This document shows, in pieces, positions 1 through 9,700 of a DNA stretch of 53,019 nucleotides; within the stretch, counting starts at the first letter, position 1, and each line of letters starts with the position of its first letter. The position numbers and the translations under genes are program-made. The stretch spans positions 1-53,019 of the forward strand of contig CAIVKO010000154.1 in the NCBI GenBank assembly GCA_903906515.1. Direction: 5' to 3'. Under the pieces are notes generated by a model. The model saw only the letters and a list, made by a program, of their open reading frames with translations, was not told the DNA's origin and did no database searches. Source of the DNA: Akkermansiaceae bacterium. GTDB taxonomy: Bacteria; Verrucomicrobiota; Verrucomicrobiia; Verrucomicrobiales; Akkermansiaceae.

Positions 1-2
1 AC

Positions 3-803
3 ATGACATCCCTAATCCGCCGTTGTTACCGCCTGCCGGTTCTGGTTTGGTGCTGTCTTAGCCAGTGTTTGATCGCGCCGCTCTGCCTGGCCCAGACGCA
101 TGAAACCCGCAGACTTGAGTTTACGTTGTTAGGTTGGGAGGGAGTCTCGCCTGAGTTCACCTTCAAGACCAGAGGGATTACCGAGAAAATCCGCGCGCCG
201 GAGTTTGCGCGCTCAAGGGTGGTGAAATACACCGGCCCGGCGGACTTGGTCTTCACGCTGGGCGGAACCCCGCCGACTAAAGATCCCGTGACAACGAGCG
301 TGACCTTGCCGGCCAATTCCAAGCGAGTGACTATTATTACCTTCAAAACCGCCGGCAATAAATATGGCATGATGGCATTTCCGGATGACGCATCTGATTA
401 CCCCGTCGGCCACGCCCGGATTCAGAATCTAACAACGGAGACGCTGGCCATTAACTATAACCTTCATGCCACCGCGCCGCTCGAACCCGGCAAGGCGTTG
501 ATCATCCCGGGGGAGAAGGAACGGGTGATCATCAAGGCCGCACGGCGGGTGGACGGCAAGTGGAAGCTGGCATCGGAAGCCGTGCTGGGATTGGAGCCCG
601 GCGAGCGAATGGGCGTTATCCTGGCCAAAAGCAATGCCTCGATCTTCAAAGTGACTTATTACGATGGCACCACCACCGCACTCAACGATATCCAGGTTTT
701 TTCGATTCCGCCGTGGCCCGCAGAGGGCTCTCCGGAGCCGCAGGTTGATGTTCAGAATCCTACATCCATATCGGTGGATGACCCAAACCTGAAACCCGAG
801 TAA
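3..803 (+). CDS. Hypothetical secreted protein
   Basis: The 266-residue product is not a family I recognise. Residues about 1-30 form a signal peptide: Arg-rich start, hydrophobic core, and a likely cleavage after the Ala of CLAQ. The rest is soluble-looking and predicted beta-rich, with many Thr/Val/Ile strands and the segments HARIQNLTTETLAINYN and LEPGKALIIPGEKERVIIKAA. No membrane segment or catalytic motif is visible. The tail is Pro/Asp-rich. A 334-bp gap and a small hairpin separate it from the fucosidase, so it is probably outside the degradation operon. Export is well supported; the function is unknown. The ATG sits at the window edge, so an upstream start cannot be excluded. Confidence 0.75.
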   Translation: MTSLIRRCYRLPVLVWCCLSQCLIAPLCLAQTHETRRLEFTLLGWEGVSPEFTFKTRGITEKIRAPEFARSRVVKYTGPADLVFTLGGTPPTKDPVTTSVTLPANSKRVTIITFKTAGNKYGMMAFPDDASDYPVGHARIQNLTTETLAINYNLHATAPLEPGKALIIPGEKERVIIKAARRVDGKWKLASEAVLGLEPGERMGVILAKSNASIFKVTYYDGTTTALNDIQVFSIPPWPAEGSPEPQVDVQNPTSISVDDPNLKPE

Positions 804-1137
804 TACCGGCTCTACTATTGAATATGTTCCCCGCCCTCGGGTCCGGCCCATTGGCTTTTCCAATGGCCTTCAGCCCAAAAGCAAATTCCTGGTAATTCAC
901 GGCTGGCGGCAGGATGGTGGGCGATCAGGAGGTGCTCCGGCTGCTGCTTCACGTGCTGCTGAAACCCGACTTCTGGGACCGCACGGTGTTGGATGGATTT
1001 CCACACCGATCGAGATAGCCGCTGCCGCACTTCATCGGTAGTTTTACCGACTATCGAACCTTGGCTGGCGCGATATAGTGGCCGCTCACTCAGCGAGACA
1101 AGGCCCAGTTGCGGGCTGAAACACACGCATCTACCTC
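804..1137. other. 334-bp gap without a convincing gene
   Basis: This is the longest stretch without a gene in the window. It holds the hairpin at 848-866 and a short + strand open frame at 914-1018 (34 codons, reading MVGDQEVLRLLLHVLLKP before FWDRTVLDGF) that looks protein-like but matches nothing I can name. It may be a decayed gene end or chance. The promoter for the downstream array could lie here, but no clear -35/-10 pair is visible. The sequence before the ATG at 1138 is C/A-rich with no Shine-Dalgarno motif. Confidence 0.4.
848..866 (+). terminator. Possible hairpin terminator after the first gene
   Basis: CCATTGG (848-854) and CCAATGG (860-866) form a perfect 7-bp inverted repeat around a CTTTT loop, 45 bp after the stop codon at 803. 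No run of T follows, so intrinsic termination is only a suggestion. The hairpin may simply mark the left edge of the locus. Confidence 0.25.
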
Positions 1138-3075
1138 ATGACATCCAAAACTTTCCGGACCATCGCCATTGCCATCGCCGCCCTGTACCCGAGCCTGCCT
1201 GCGGCGGAGTTGGAGTTGGCGGTCAAACCCGGCGGGTTCGATATTCCCACGCAAGACAGTCCTGCCGCCGCGTGGTGGCGCGACTCGATGAAAACACGCG
1301 ACGAACGGACCGCCTGGTGGCGTGAAGCCCGCTTCGGCATGTTCATCCATTGGGGGGTATACTCAAATCTTGGAAACGAATACATGGGCCGCCTCGGCGG
1401 CGGCTACGCCGAACACATCCAGCGGGTGTTGCGCATCCCGATCCCGGAATACCGCGCCGAAGTCGCCGCCAAGTTCAATCCGGTGGATTTCAACGCCGAC
1501 GAGTGGATCCGTGCGACCAAGGATGCCGGGATGGGATATTTCATCATCACCGCCAAACACCACGACGGTTTCGCCATGTGGCCCACTAAAGTCAATGATT
1601 ACAATGTCATGGACGCAACCCCGTGGCACCACGACCCGATGGCCGACCTGCGCGCCGCATGCAAAAAACACGGGGTGAAATTCGGCTTCTATTATTCCCA
1701 TGCGTTCGACTGGGGCAACGAACTCGCGCCCGGCAACGACTGGGATTATAAGAACCCGGGTGGGGATTCCCTCATCGGCGGCAGGGAATGGTGGAATACC
1801 GTGCCCGAATTCATGTCCTCCGCACGGAAATATGTGGATCAAAAATCCATCCCCCAGATCGAGGAACTGATCAAAACCTACGATCCCGATATCTTTTGGT
1901 TCGACACACCCAGCAAATTGCCACCTTCCGAAAATTTCCGCATCCTGCGAGCGGTTCGGGCGGCCAGCGCGCGCGTCGTGATCAACGGGCGGTTGCTGAA
2001 AGATTGGGGTGACTACGATTCCACCGCCGACCGCCCGGCGGAGTTTCCGCCACACGTTGGCGATTGGGAAGGTATTCCAACCACCAACGAGTCCTACGGC
2101 TGGAACCCCAAGGATAATTCCCACAAATCGGTCTCACACTTCATCCGCTTGCTGGCCAAGTCCGCGGCACGCGGCGGCAATACCCTCATGAACATCGGCC
2201 CGATGGGCAACGGTCGCTTCGACCCCAAGGATGTCGCGATTCTCAAGGGCATCGGCGCCTGGTGGAAAGTCAACGGCGAATCAATCCGCGGCACCTCCCG
2301 CACCCCGCTGCCCGTCCAAGCCTGGGGCGAATCCACCCGCAAGGGCAATACCATCTATCTGCACGTTCTCGATTGGCCGCAAGACGGTAAACTCGTCGTC
2401 GGCGGTTTGTTAGCTGACGTAACCAAGGCCCGCCTGCTCACCGATGTGGACGGTGGCGTGACTAACGACGGTCATATTCCGCCGCTAAAAAATCTAGCAA
2501 TCACGCGGGTCGGCAAGGATCTTGTCATCGCCGTCCCCACCCGCGCTCCCGACCCGGCCGATAGCGTCATCGCGCTCGAATGCGCGGCCGAACCGAAAAT
2601 CAATGCCGACCGTCTGCTGGCGACCCACTCCGTTGCTAACACCCTGCGCGCATTCGACGCCCAACTGGAAGGCAAACTCGAGTTCGGCCCCGGCAAAATC
2701 ACCGATGCCTGGGTGAAAAACTGGAAGCGCAACGATGACGCCGTGGTGTGGCCGGTGCGCCTCAATGAAAAGGCCACGTTCGAGGTTTCCATGGTGTATG
2801 ATGCGCCGAGCGACACCAAGACCAACAAGGTCGCCGAGGGCGATGCCGGTAAGGAAGCTGTTGCCGCGCAAGTCGGTGCCGGTGGCACCTATGTGGTGCG
2901 AATCGGCTCGCGGTCGTTTACCCGTAAGGTTCGCATCGGCCTCAACGTTAATGAATCGTTGGGCACAGTGACTCTTGAACCGGGGGCTTGCAAGGTCCGC
3001 GTGTCCGCCACGGATATCACCGGCGAGGAACTCATGCGCCTGCGCTCGCTGGTCCTCAAACCGATGCGGGATTAA
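1138..3075 (+). CDS. GH29 alpha-L-fucosidase, secreted
   Basis: Predicted retaining exo-alpha-L-fucosidase releasing terminal fucose outside the cytoplasm. Signal peptide is residues about 1-23 (cleavage near LPAAE). The GH29 barrel spans about 55-400, with FIHWG (70-73 region), the substrate-binding KHHDGF at 140-145, and FWFD at 253-256, where Asp256 is the likely nucleophile. The later NTLMNIGP block is also typical of the family. Residues about 400-480 look like the usual beta-sandwich. A further segment of about 150 residues (490-645) is an extra beta-rich module, possibly a carbohydrate-binding or DUF5077-like domain, which makes the protein longer than a minimal GH29. A second GH29 lies at the other end of the window. 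The start was chosen because the signal peptide follows directly. Confidence 0.93.
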   Translation: MTSKTFRTIAIAIAALYPSLPAAELELAVKPGGFDIPTQDSPAAAWWRDSMKTRDERTAWWREARFGMFIHWGVYSNLGNEYMGRLGGGYAEHIQRVLRIPIPEYRAEVAAKFNPVDFNADEWIRATKDAGMGYFIITAKHHDGFAMWPTKVNDYNVMDATPWHHDPMADLRAACKKHGVKFGFYYSHAFDWGNELAPGNDWDYKNPGGDSLIGGREWWNTVPEFMSSARKYVDQKSIPQIEELIKTYDPDIFWFDTPSKLPPSENFRILRAVRAASARVVINGRLLKDWGDYDSTADRPAEFPPHVGDWEGIPTTNESYGWNPKDNSHKSVSHFIRLLAKSAARGGNTLMNIGPMGNGRFDPKDVAILKGIGAWWKVNGESIRGTSRTPLPVQAWGESTRKGNTIYLHVLDWPQDGKLVVGGLLADVTKARLLTDVDGGVTNDGHIPPLKNLAITRVGKDLVIAVPTRAPDPADSVIALECAAEPKINADRLLATHSVANTLRAFDAQLEGKLEFGPGKITDAWVKNWKRNDDAVVWPVRLNEKATFEVSMVYDAPSDTKTNKVAEGDAGKEAVAAQVGAGGTYVVRIGSRSFTRKVRIGLNVNESLGTVTLEPGACKVRVSATDITGEELMRLRSLVLKPMRD

Positions 3076-3141
3076 CTGCTGGGAATTCCAAAACAGATTC
3101 ATACACTCAGATAGTGGAGGAGGGACATTGTTGTATAGGCG

Positions 3142-3187
3142 GCGGGCAGAATGCCCGCGCAACAGTGGCCCGGGCATCCTGCCCGGG
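3142..3187. repeat. Two tandem REP-like GC-rich hairpins
   Basis: GCGGGCA (3142-3148), spacer GAA, TGCCCGC (3152-3158) is a perfect 7-bp palindrome. It is followed ten bases later by CCCGGGCA (3169-3176), spacer TCC, TGCCCGGG (3180-3187), a perfect 8-bp palindrome. The two share the core G(C/G)GGCA-NNN-TGCCC, so they look like two copies of one dispersed palindromic unit. They lie in the 137-bp gap between the fucosidase and the first heparinase-like gene and end 25 bp before its ATG. They could attenuate transcription or stabilise the mRNA 3' end. Confidence 0.6.
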
Positions 3188-3212
3188 GCCTTCTTCTGTC
3201 CCGTCCCATATT

Positions 3213-6200
3213 ATGAAATTCAAGTCATTAACCAGCATGCCTACGGTGCAAATCACCGCAGGAATCAGCTTGTTGTTCTGCGTGTTTGGCGGAGTTGGTT
3301 TGCTTCACGCCGCAACCGCTACCACCACCCCGGCATCCCATTTCAAACACCCCGTGCTGGATCGTTGGAACAAACCGGTCGGCGAAAGCAGGCCGGGGTC
3401 TATAAAGGAATCCGCGTCGGTCAAAGAACTGATGTCGCTCACGGATGACCAGGTGCGCGCTCTGATCCCCGATCAACCCCCGACCATCAGCGACCTGTGC
3501 CCGGTATGCGCGCAAAAAAATCCGCCCGGTCCGATCATGCAGTCGGTGAAGCCGTTCCCGGTGGAGTTCGATCCCCTGCATCCCGACCGGATCACCTGCA
3601 AGAAATGCGGCACGGTTTTTCCCAATGCCGATTTTCCCCTGCAGAAGGAAGTGATGCTCAACATGCTCGGGGAGGAGGTGACGGTGGAATATTTCAGTGA
3701 CGAGCATGTTACGCAGACCATTAAGGAAAAAGTGGCCGGCAAGCCGCACAAGCTTTATATGCTCGGCCTGGTGGACTACGCCAGGAACGCGTGGCTCATG
3801 CCCCGGTTGATCGCCCTGGCGGAGCTATATCAAAACACGCATGAGGAACGTTATGCCAAGCGGCTGATTCTGGTATTGGATGAATTTGCAAAGCGTTATC
3901 CCCATTACCTGCTCACCACGGATTACGGCCAGCGCTATGTGACCACCAAGGGGCAGAAACCTCCCTATGGCTTCGTGGACACACGCTGGGATCGCCGCGC
4001 AGCGGACGATTTGCCGCAGAGTCTGCTGTCGCTGTTTGATCTTGCCGCCTCCAGTACTTCCATGGATGGCGTCACCAAAAAACGCATCATTGACTTGCTG
4101 TTCATGGACCCGTTGAAGCGGGCGGAACTGCGTGATGCCGGATCGGATAATCCCTATTACGGCAATGAATGTCCGCTCAAGGCCATTGCGGAACGGGCGT
4201 TGGTGTTGGAAGACCCGGAGCGTGTCCACATCGCTTACAACCTCATCCGGAACGTGCCGCAATATGCCACGAGCTTTGATGGCTTGTTCAACCAATCGCT
4301 GGGGTATAGTTCGATTTTCCGGCTGACCTTTTTCGAGGGGTCGCGAGTGCTCGACGGTTACAGCGATCCGCAGGGTTATGTCGGGAAGGATGGTCTGCAT
4401 CTGGAAAATATCCATCCCATGAAAGAGATGGAGGAATACTTCCACCTTCTCACCACGGAATACGACAAGTTGCGTCTGCCCAGTGGCGGCTGGCTGACTT
4501 ATGACGACTCCGGTTCCGGGTTTGGTTCCACGTGGTGGTCTGGAGTTGGCAATGAGACGTGCCGTCCGCTGGCTCAAAGCAGTAACGTATTACTGCCAGG
4601 TTTGCGGCGCGCCGTGCTGGGAGCTGGCAGCGGCGATAAGCAGATTCAAGTGGCTCTTGATTTTGCCGAACACGGGGTCGGTCACGGTCACGCCTCCGGT
4701 CTCGCCATGCAGATTTATGCCTTCGGACATTCTTTGGTGGATGATTTCCCTTATCATAAGAGCGTGCTGCGTTCCTATGGTTCGCAAACGGTAAGCCATC
4801 CGACGGTGTTGATAGATCAGAAGAATCAGCAGGGCAGACATAGCGCCGGCGATATCGAGATGTATGCGCCGTTGATGGACGGCGTGGCGGCCATCCGCGT
4901 GGACGACAAGCGCGCCTATGACGGTCTGGCAACGAAATACACGCGCTCACTGGTCTTGAATGATATTGATCCGGACATGCCGTATGTCGTGGATATCTTC
5001 GAGGTCGGCGGCGGCACCATGCACGATTACATGATGCGTAGCTCCGGCCAGCATCATTCCACCGCCACTTCCTCTCTGGCCACGCAGCCGCTTTCCGGCG
5101 AGCGTCCGTTGCTTCCCGCTGGGGAAACATGGGTGGAACCGAAACTCTGGGGTCAGTCCATTGGCTCCGGCTATGGACTCTTTTTCGATGCAAGCAAGGC
5201 ACCTGTTAGCGGGCCGTTCCATTTTACCTCGGCGTGTGACAAACCTTGGGAAACTCCCGCGGTGGCCGAATCGCAGAATCAAAATGGCCAGGTGGGGTCG
5301 TATCTGGCCGGACCGGATTCCTGGCCGGATCGTCCGGCCATTGGCGTCCGTCACCATGTGGCGATCGCCGGGGGCGAATATGAGTTTATCAACGCCGCAT
5401 CGCCTTCCCTGGTGGAAATGGGCTTTCACGGAGACGAGAAAGTTCCCACGGAAAAATGGCCGAGAATTCCCCACCGCATCATCCGTCACATGGTCAAGCC
5501 CGGTGGCTCCAGTGTGTTCGTCGTCGTGCACGAGCCCTATCATCACGCACCCAAGATCACCTCCGTCACGCGCCTCGACAAGGACGATGATAACCTCGTG
5601 GCGCTCCGGATCGAGTCCTCGGGCCGGGTGGATATCCTGCTCTATGCCCTCGATAAGAGCCGCCAGGTCAGTGCGGGCGGAGTGACCATGTCGGGACGCC
5701 TTTCCCTGGTATCCCGGCGGGACAAACAGCCGTCACGCGCCTATTTGATCGAAGGCACTCAACTGAAAGCGGAAGCGGTGGAACTCAAGAACACCATCGC
5801 CGGTTATACCGGCTCCATCACCGCCTCGCAAAGACGCTGGGACTGCAAGGGAGTCAGTCGTCTGCGTGTCACTGCAAATCCCGCCCTGCCAGCGGGCGAT
5901 GCCTTGCGCGGTTCATGGATGCTGGTGAAACTGGGCCCTTGGGATGCGAGGGTGGGCGGTGGAAAAAACGCGAAAGACAACCGGCATTTTGCTGGAGCCA
6001 CGCAGGCTCTCGAGATCGATCACATTGCCACCGATGCCGATGGTACATGGATTTACACCAAAGGCGACCACGGGCTGATGCTGAATGAAAAAGGCGCCAA
6101 GGAGTTCTATTGGCCTTGTCGCACCTTTAATGGCCCATGCCAGTTTGTCATACCCACGGCGGTTAGCACTCACCCTTTGCAGCCACTTCCGCGTCTTGAG

Positions 6201-6704
6201 CCTGTGGCGGTTGCTCCGACGGGCGTCACGCCAGCCGACCTGAAGCCGGGTGTGAAGGTCACCAGTTTCACCGGCACAGGTCATGACTTGAACGCTCAGC
6301 AGCAAATTTCAGAAAAGATGCTTTCAAAGGTCGATGACGCGAGTTTGGAAAGACTTGTGATGCTGATGAAACTTCCCGGAGCCATTCGGGTGGAGGGGTA
6401 TCTTCGGGTGCCTGCGGATGGAGTCTATACCTTTCACTTTGGCGTTGCGGATGAATTCCGGATGTCCCTGGGCGGCGTAGCAGTGATTGAATCCTTCCGT
6501 GGTTGCAGCCTGATGCCTGAGACCCGCGAAGTGAAACTAACCAAGGGCTGGTGCCCGGTGACCTTGGAATGTTTCCGGATTGCGGATGAGCGCGACCCGG
6601 TCTGGGCCACCACCGACTGGCAAGGGCCGGGGCTGACGCGCCAGAACTTTCTCCCAGCGCTCTCAGTGCAGAGTAACACTCCCATCGATAAGTTTAAAAA
6701 ATAA
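3213..6704 (+). CDS. Heparinase II/III-like polysaccharide lyase with PA14-like C-terminus
   Basis: Predicted secreted lyase cutting uronic-acid-containing glycans by beta-elimination. ATG 3213 is preferred because the signal peptide follows (residues 1-34, LLHAATA). The frame is open further upstream, but that would place the hairpin repeats inside the gene. ATG 3237 is an alternative start. Two CxxC pairs (Cys96/99, Cys129/132) look like a zinc ribbon. An (alpha/alpha) toroid follows (about 170-430), then the beta-domain motif HGHASGLAMQIYAFG (His491, His493), close to the family HGHxD signature but with Ser in place of Asp. The last ~150 residues, with EGYLRVPADGVYTFHF, resemble PA14. The toroid reads FNQSLGY where the next gene has YVEGPGY, so activity could differ. 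The exact PL family is uncertain. Confidence 0.82.
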   Translation: MKFKSLTSMPTVQITAGISLLFCVFGGVGLLHAATATTTPASHFKHPVLDRWNKPVGESRPGSIKESASVKELMSLTDDQVRALIPDQPPTISDLCPVCAQKNPPGPIMQSVKPFPVEFDPLHPDRITCKKCGTVFPNADFPLQKEVMLNMLGEEVTVEYFSDEHVTQTIKEKVAGKPHKLYMLGLVDYARNAWLMPRLIALAELYQNTHEERYAKRLILVLDEFAKRYPHYLLTTDYGQRYVTTKGQKPPYGFVDTRWDRRAADDLPQSLLSLFDLAASSTSMDGVTKKRIIDLLFMDPLKRAELRDAGSDNPYYGNECPLKAIAERALVLEDPERVHIAYNLIRNVPQYATSFDGLFNQSLGYSSIFRLTFFEGSRVLDGYSDPQGYVGKDGLHLENIHPMKEMEEYFHLLTTEYDKLRLPSGGWLTYDDSGSGFGSTWWSGVGNETCRPLAQSSNVLLPGLRRAVLGAGSGDKQIQVALDFAEHGVGHGHASGLAMQIYAFGHSLVDDFPYHKSVLRSYGSQTVSHPTVLIDQKNQQGRHSAGDIEMYAPLMDGVAAIRVDDKRAYDGLATKYTRSLVLNDIDPDMPYVVDIFEVGGGTMHDYMMRSSGQHHSTATSSLATQPLSGERPLLPAGETWVEPKLWGQSIGSGYGLFFDASKAPVSGPFHFTSACDKPWETPAVAESQNQNGQVGSYLAGPDSWPDRPAIGVRHHVAIAGGEYEFINAASPSLVEMGFHGDEKVPTEKWPRIPHRIIRHMVKPGGSSVFVVVHEPYHHAPKITSVTRLDKDDDNLVALRIESSGRVDILLYALDKSRQVSAGGVTMSGRLSLVSRRDKQPSRAYLIEGTQLKAEAVELKNTIAGYTGSITASQRRWDCKGVSRLRVTANPALPAGDALRGSWMLVKLGPWDARVGGGKNAKDNRHFAGATQALEIDHIATDADGTWIYTKGDHGLMLNEKGAKEFYWPCRTFNGPCQFVIPTAVSTHPLQPLPRLEPVAVAPTGVTPADLKPGVKVTSFTGTGHDLNAQQQISEKMLSKVDDASLERLVMLMKLPGAIRVEGYLRVPADGVYTFHFGVADEFRMSLGGVAVIESFRGCSLMPETREVKLTKGWCPVTLECFRIADERDPVWATTDWQGPGLTRQNFLPALSVQSNTPIDKFKK

Positions 6705-6717
6705 CCCAATCACATTC

Positions 6718-9700
6718 GTGACTACCCTCCGCACCTATTCCCTGATCGTTCTGGCCCTCTGCGTTTATGGAGGAGGGGGACTCGTTCATGCCAAAGAAGG
6801 CGCTCCGGACGCAAAGCCGGCGCCCCAGGCGGTAAAGCCCACGGATCAAAAATCCACGCACGAGGATGGACTTCAACTCCTGACGATTCCCGATGAGGAA
6901 TTGCTCTCCGCAGTGCCGAAATTCACCCATATCATCCTGAACTATTGTCCCGCCTGCCGGAAGGGTAAACCGCATGACAAGAAATTCGATGGAGGATCCG
7001 TCGCCTTCCCCGGTGAGTGGGACCCGAAGCATCCGGACCAGATCATCTGCAAAGCCTGCGGCACGGTTTTTCCAAACAAGGATTTTCCGATGAAGGAGGA
7101 GATCTTCACAAATAAGATAGGGGAGGAGTATACCATCCGCTCCTATCGGGATGAAAATGGTCCCCCTTATGTCGGTCAGCCAGAGGGTATGCCGAAGGGG
7201 CGCGTTTATTATATCGATGGCATGATCAATAAAGCCAAGGGAGAATGGCTCTTTCCCAAGCTGGTGGCTCTGTCAGCGCTCTACAAACAAAGCGGTGACA
7301 AAAGATATGCCGACAAGCTCCTGCCGGTGCTCGACAAATACCTGGATGCCTATCCCCACTACATGACTGTTACCGAGAGGGGAAATCGGATCGTCAACTG
7401 GACCAACCGGCAGGCCCTGACATTGGAACGTTTCCTTGACCGCATCGGTGACACACGGGCGGACACACCTCCCTTTCTCTGGAAGGTGCTGGAGAACATG
7501 GCCGCTGGCAGTGAGAAGAATTCCGCCAAGACTGAGGACAAGACCCAGGTCGCAATCCAGCGCATGCTGGACAAGGCCTATAAGGATATTTACTTCTTTG
7601 ATGCGAAAAAGAATTTTCTCGATCAGGAATTGTATGCCGGAAATTTCGGACAAGGCCTTGGCGGGTTGGGCAAGCTGCCCATCGCTACTCTCTTCAAGCG
7701 CCCGGAGATTTTCCACTTCATCGTGCAGACGCTGATGGACACTCCGCGAGTTCCCTACTTCTACGATGGCGGATATGTGGAAGGACCGGGATATGGGGAG
7801 ATCCAGACCAGCCGTTTGCAGGGAATGCATGTCATGGACGGTTACTCGGATCCGAAGGGCTTCGTGTTTGAAGCCGACGGCACCCGCTTCGACAACGTGC
7901 ATCCGATGAAGGACCACGAGGATTTCTACTGGAGCGCCTACAATTTCTGGAAGGACCTGCGCCTGCCCGGCGCCGGGAACATTGTGACACATGACTGCGA
8001 TTACAAATCTTTCATCCTCAATGACACGTGGTTCAAGCCAAGGGAGCGCAGCGAAAACATCATGATGGGCGGCTTCAAACACACGGTGCTCGGCGACGGC
8101 GAGGGTGACCTGCAGATCCAGACGCATTTTGCGTTCGGGGACAACGGGGCAAACCACGCGCGACAGGATGCCATGTCATTGCAGATGTATGCCTTCGACC
8201 ATTACCTGCTGGATGATTTCCCCTATCACAAGAGCACCATCCGGAAGCTTGATGAGTTGAGCCTGGTGCACAACACGGTGGTCATCAATCAGCAGAATCA
8301 GTATCGCTACTTCAACGACGGCGATGCGCAGCTTTATGTCCCGACACTTCCGGGCCTCAGTGTCGTGAAGGTGGATGGCAAGCGGGCTTATCCACTGGAA
8401 GCAAAGAAGCATATCCGCACCTTGATCAGCAACACGGTTGATTTAAAACGCCCGTATGTGGTGGATATTTTTGAAACCGAGGGCGGCGTGCTCCACGATT
8501 ACACTCTGAGGACTTCGTCCTATCACCCGCAGACAGCCGAGATCTCACTACCCGTGAAGGCGGTGCCCGGCGACCAACCCTTGATGGCCAGGGGGGAGAT
8601 CTGGGAAAACCCGTGGGAAAACCGATCCCCCGTTGGCACCGGATATGGTTTGCTGTTTCATGTGAAGGATGCAGAGGCACAGCCGTATTTCACCCTGAAA
8701 TATGATTGCACCAACCCGTGGGTGAAAGTGCCCGAAGACCGGACGGGAATACCGCAATTGCCGCACGTTTTTGATCCGAATTTCACCAAAGCAAATCCCG
8801 CGGTCGGCACGATGCATCATTTCGTCTCCGAGCCGGGTTACCAGGCACTGCTCACCGACATGCCCGCGCTGAGGCTCTCCGGATTCTATGGCGAGTTGGA
8901 TCCGCAGACGCACCAGCAGGTTCCCTACAAGGATTGGCAGCACATGCAGCCCCTCTTCATCCTGCGCCACAAGGTGGCCGAGGGTGAAAAGAGTCTCTTC
9001 ATCGTCGTGCATGAACCCTACCTGGAACAACCCAAAATCAAGAAGGTCGAGCGCTTGAAAACCGACGATGCTAACATCCTGGCCCTGCGAATCGAATTCG
9101 GCGACCGCAAGGACACGCTCATCTATTCGCTAGATGGCAGTGTGATCCACACCACCGTTGACGGTACCGAGTTGAACGGGGTTCTGGGCTCGGTGGCCGA
9201 AACCAGTGACGGCAAACGTGACGGCTATCTGATCGGTGGCACTGCACTGAAATGCGTCCGGGCTTCACTTGCACTGGCCGCACCCCTGGACTCCTACAAA
9301 GGCAAGATCACCGGCACTCTGCGGAAGTGGAACGGGGACAAGGAGGACGCGTTGATCGCCAATTCAGATTGCAATCTTCCGGAGGGAATCGTGCTGCGCG
9401 GTTCGTGGATCATGCTGAAAAACAGCGGCGCATATAACAAGGAGCCCGACGGGTCCTTCAAAGCAGGCCGCCCGAATCGAATGGCCTATGACAACCTTCC
9501 AACCCGCATGGATTTCAACAACAGGAAACTGAAGTTGGCCGTGACCGATGATTCCAAGGAGTATTATAAAAAAGAATTGGATAGAATCGAAGCAGAGCGT
9601 GCCTATGACGCGCAACAAGGTGACGGATTCTGGTCATGCTTTGAAATCGACCGCGTCGAGAAGACCGGCGGCAAGGTCGTCATTGTCACGAAGGGCGAGC

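Noticed and set aside
914..1018. Short frame in the 804-1137 gap as a real gene
   Set aside because: Only 34 codons, no recognisable motif and no supporting context; kept as a possible remnant only.
1363..2124. Long open frame on the - strand inside the first fucosidase
   Set aside because: It is opposite a strongly supported GH29 gene, shows no family motif, and is expected from the high GC at third codon positions. The same applies to other long - strand frames, such as 7273-8157, 12302-13276, 33523-34446, 40594-41835 and 43141-44355.
3142..3187. Possible CRISPR-like repeats
   Set aside because: There are only two short palindromes of unequal sequence, with no regular spacers and no cas gene.
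2988..3212. Earlier in-frame start for the first heparinase-like gene
   Set aside because: It would overlap the end of the fucosidase gene, translate through the hairpin repeats and bury the signal peptide 75 residues inside the protein.
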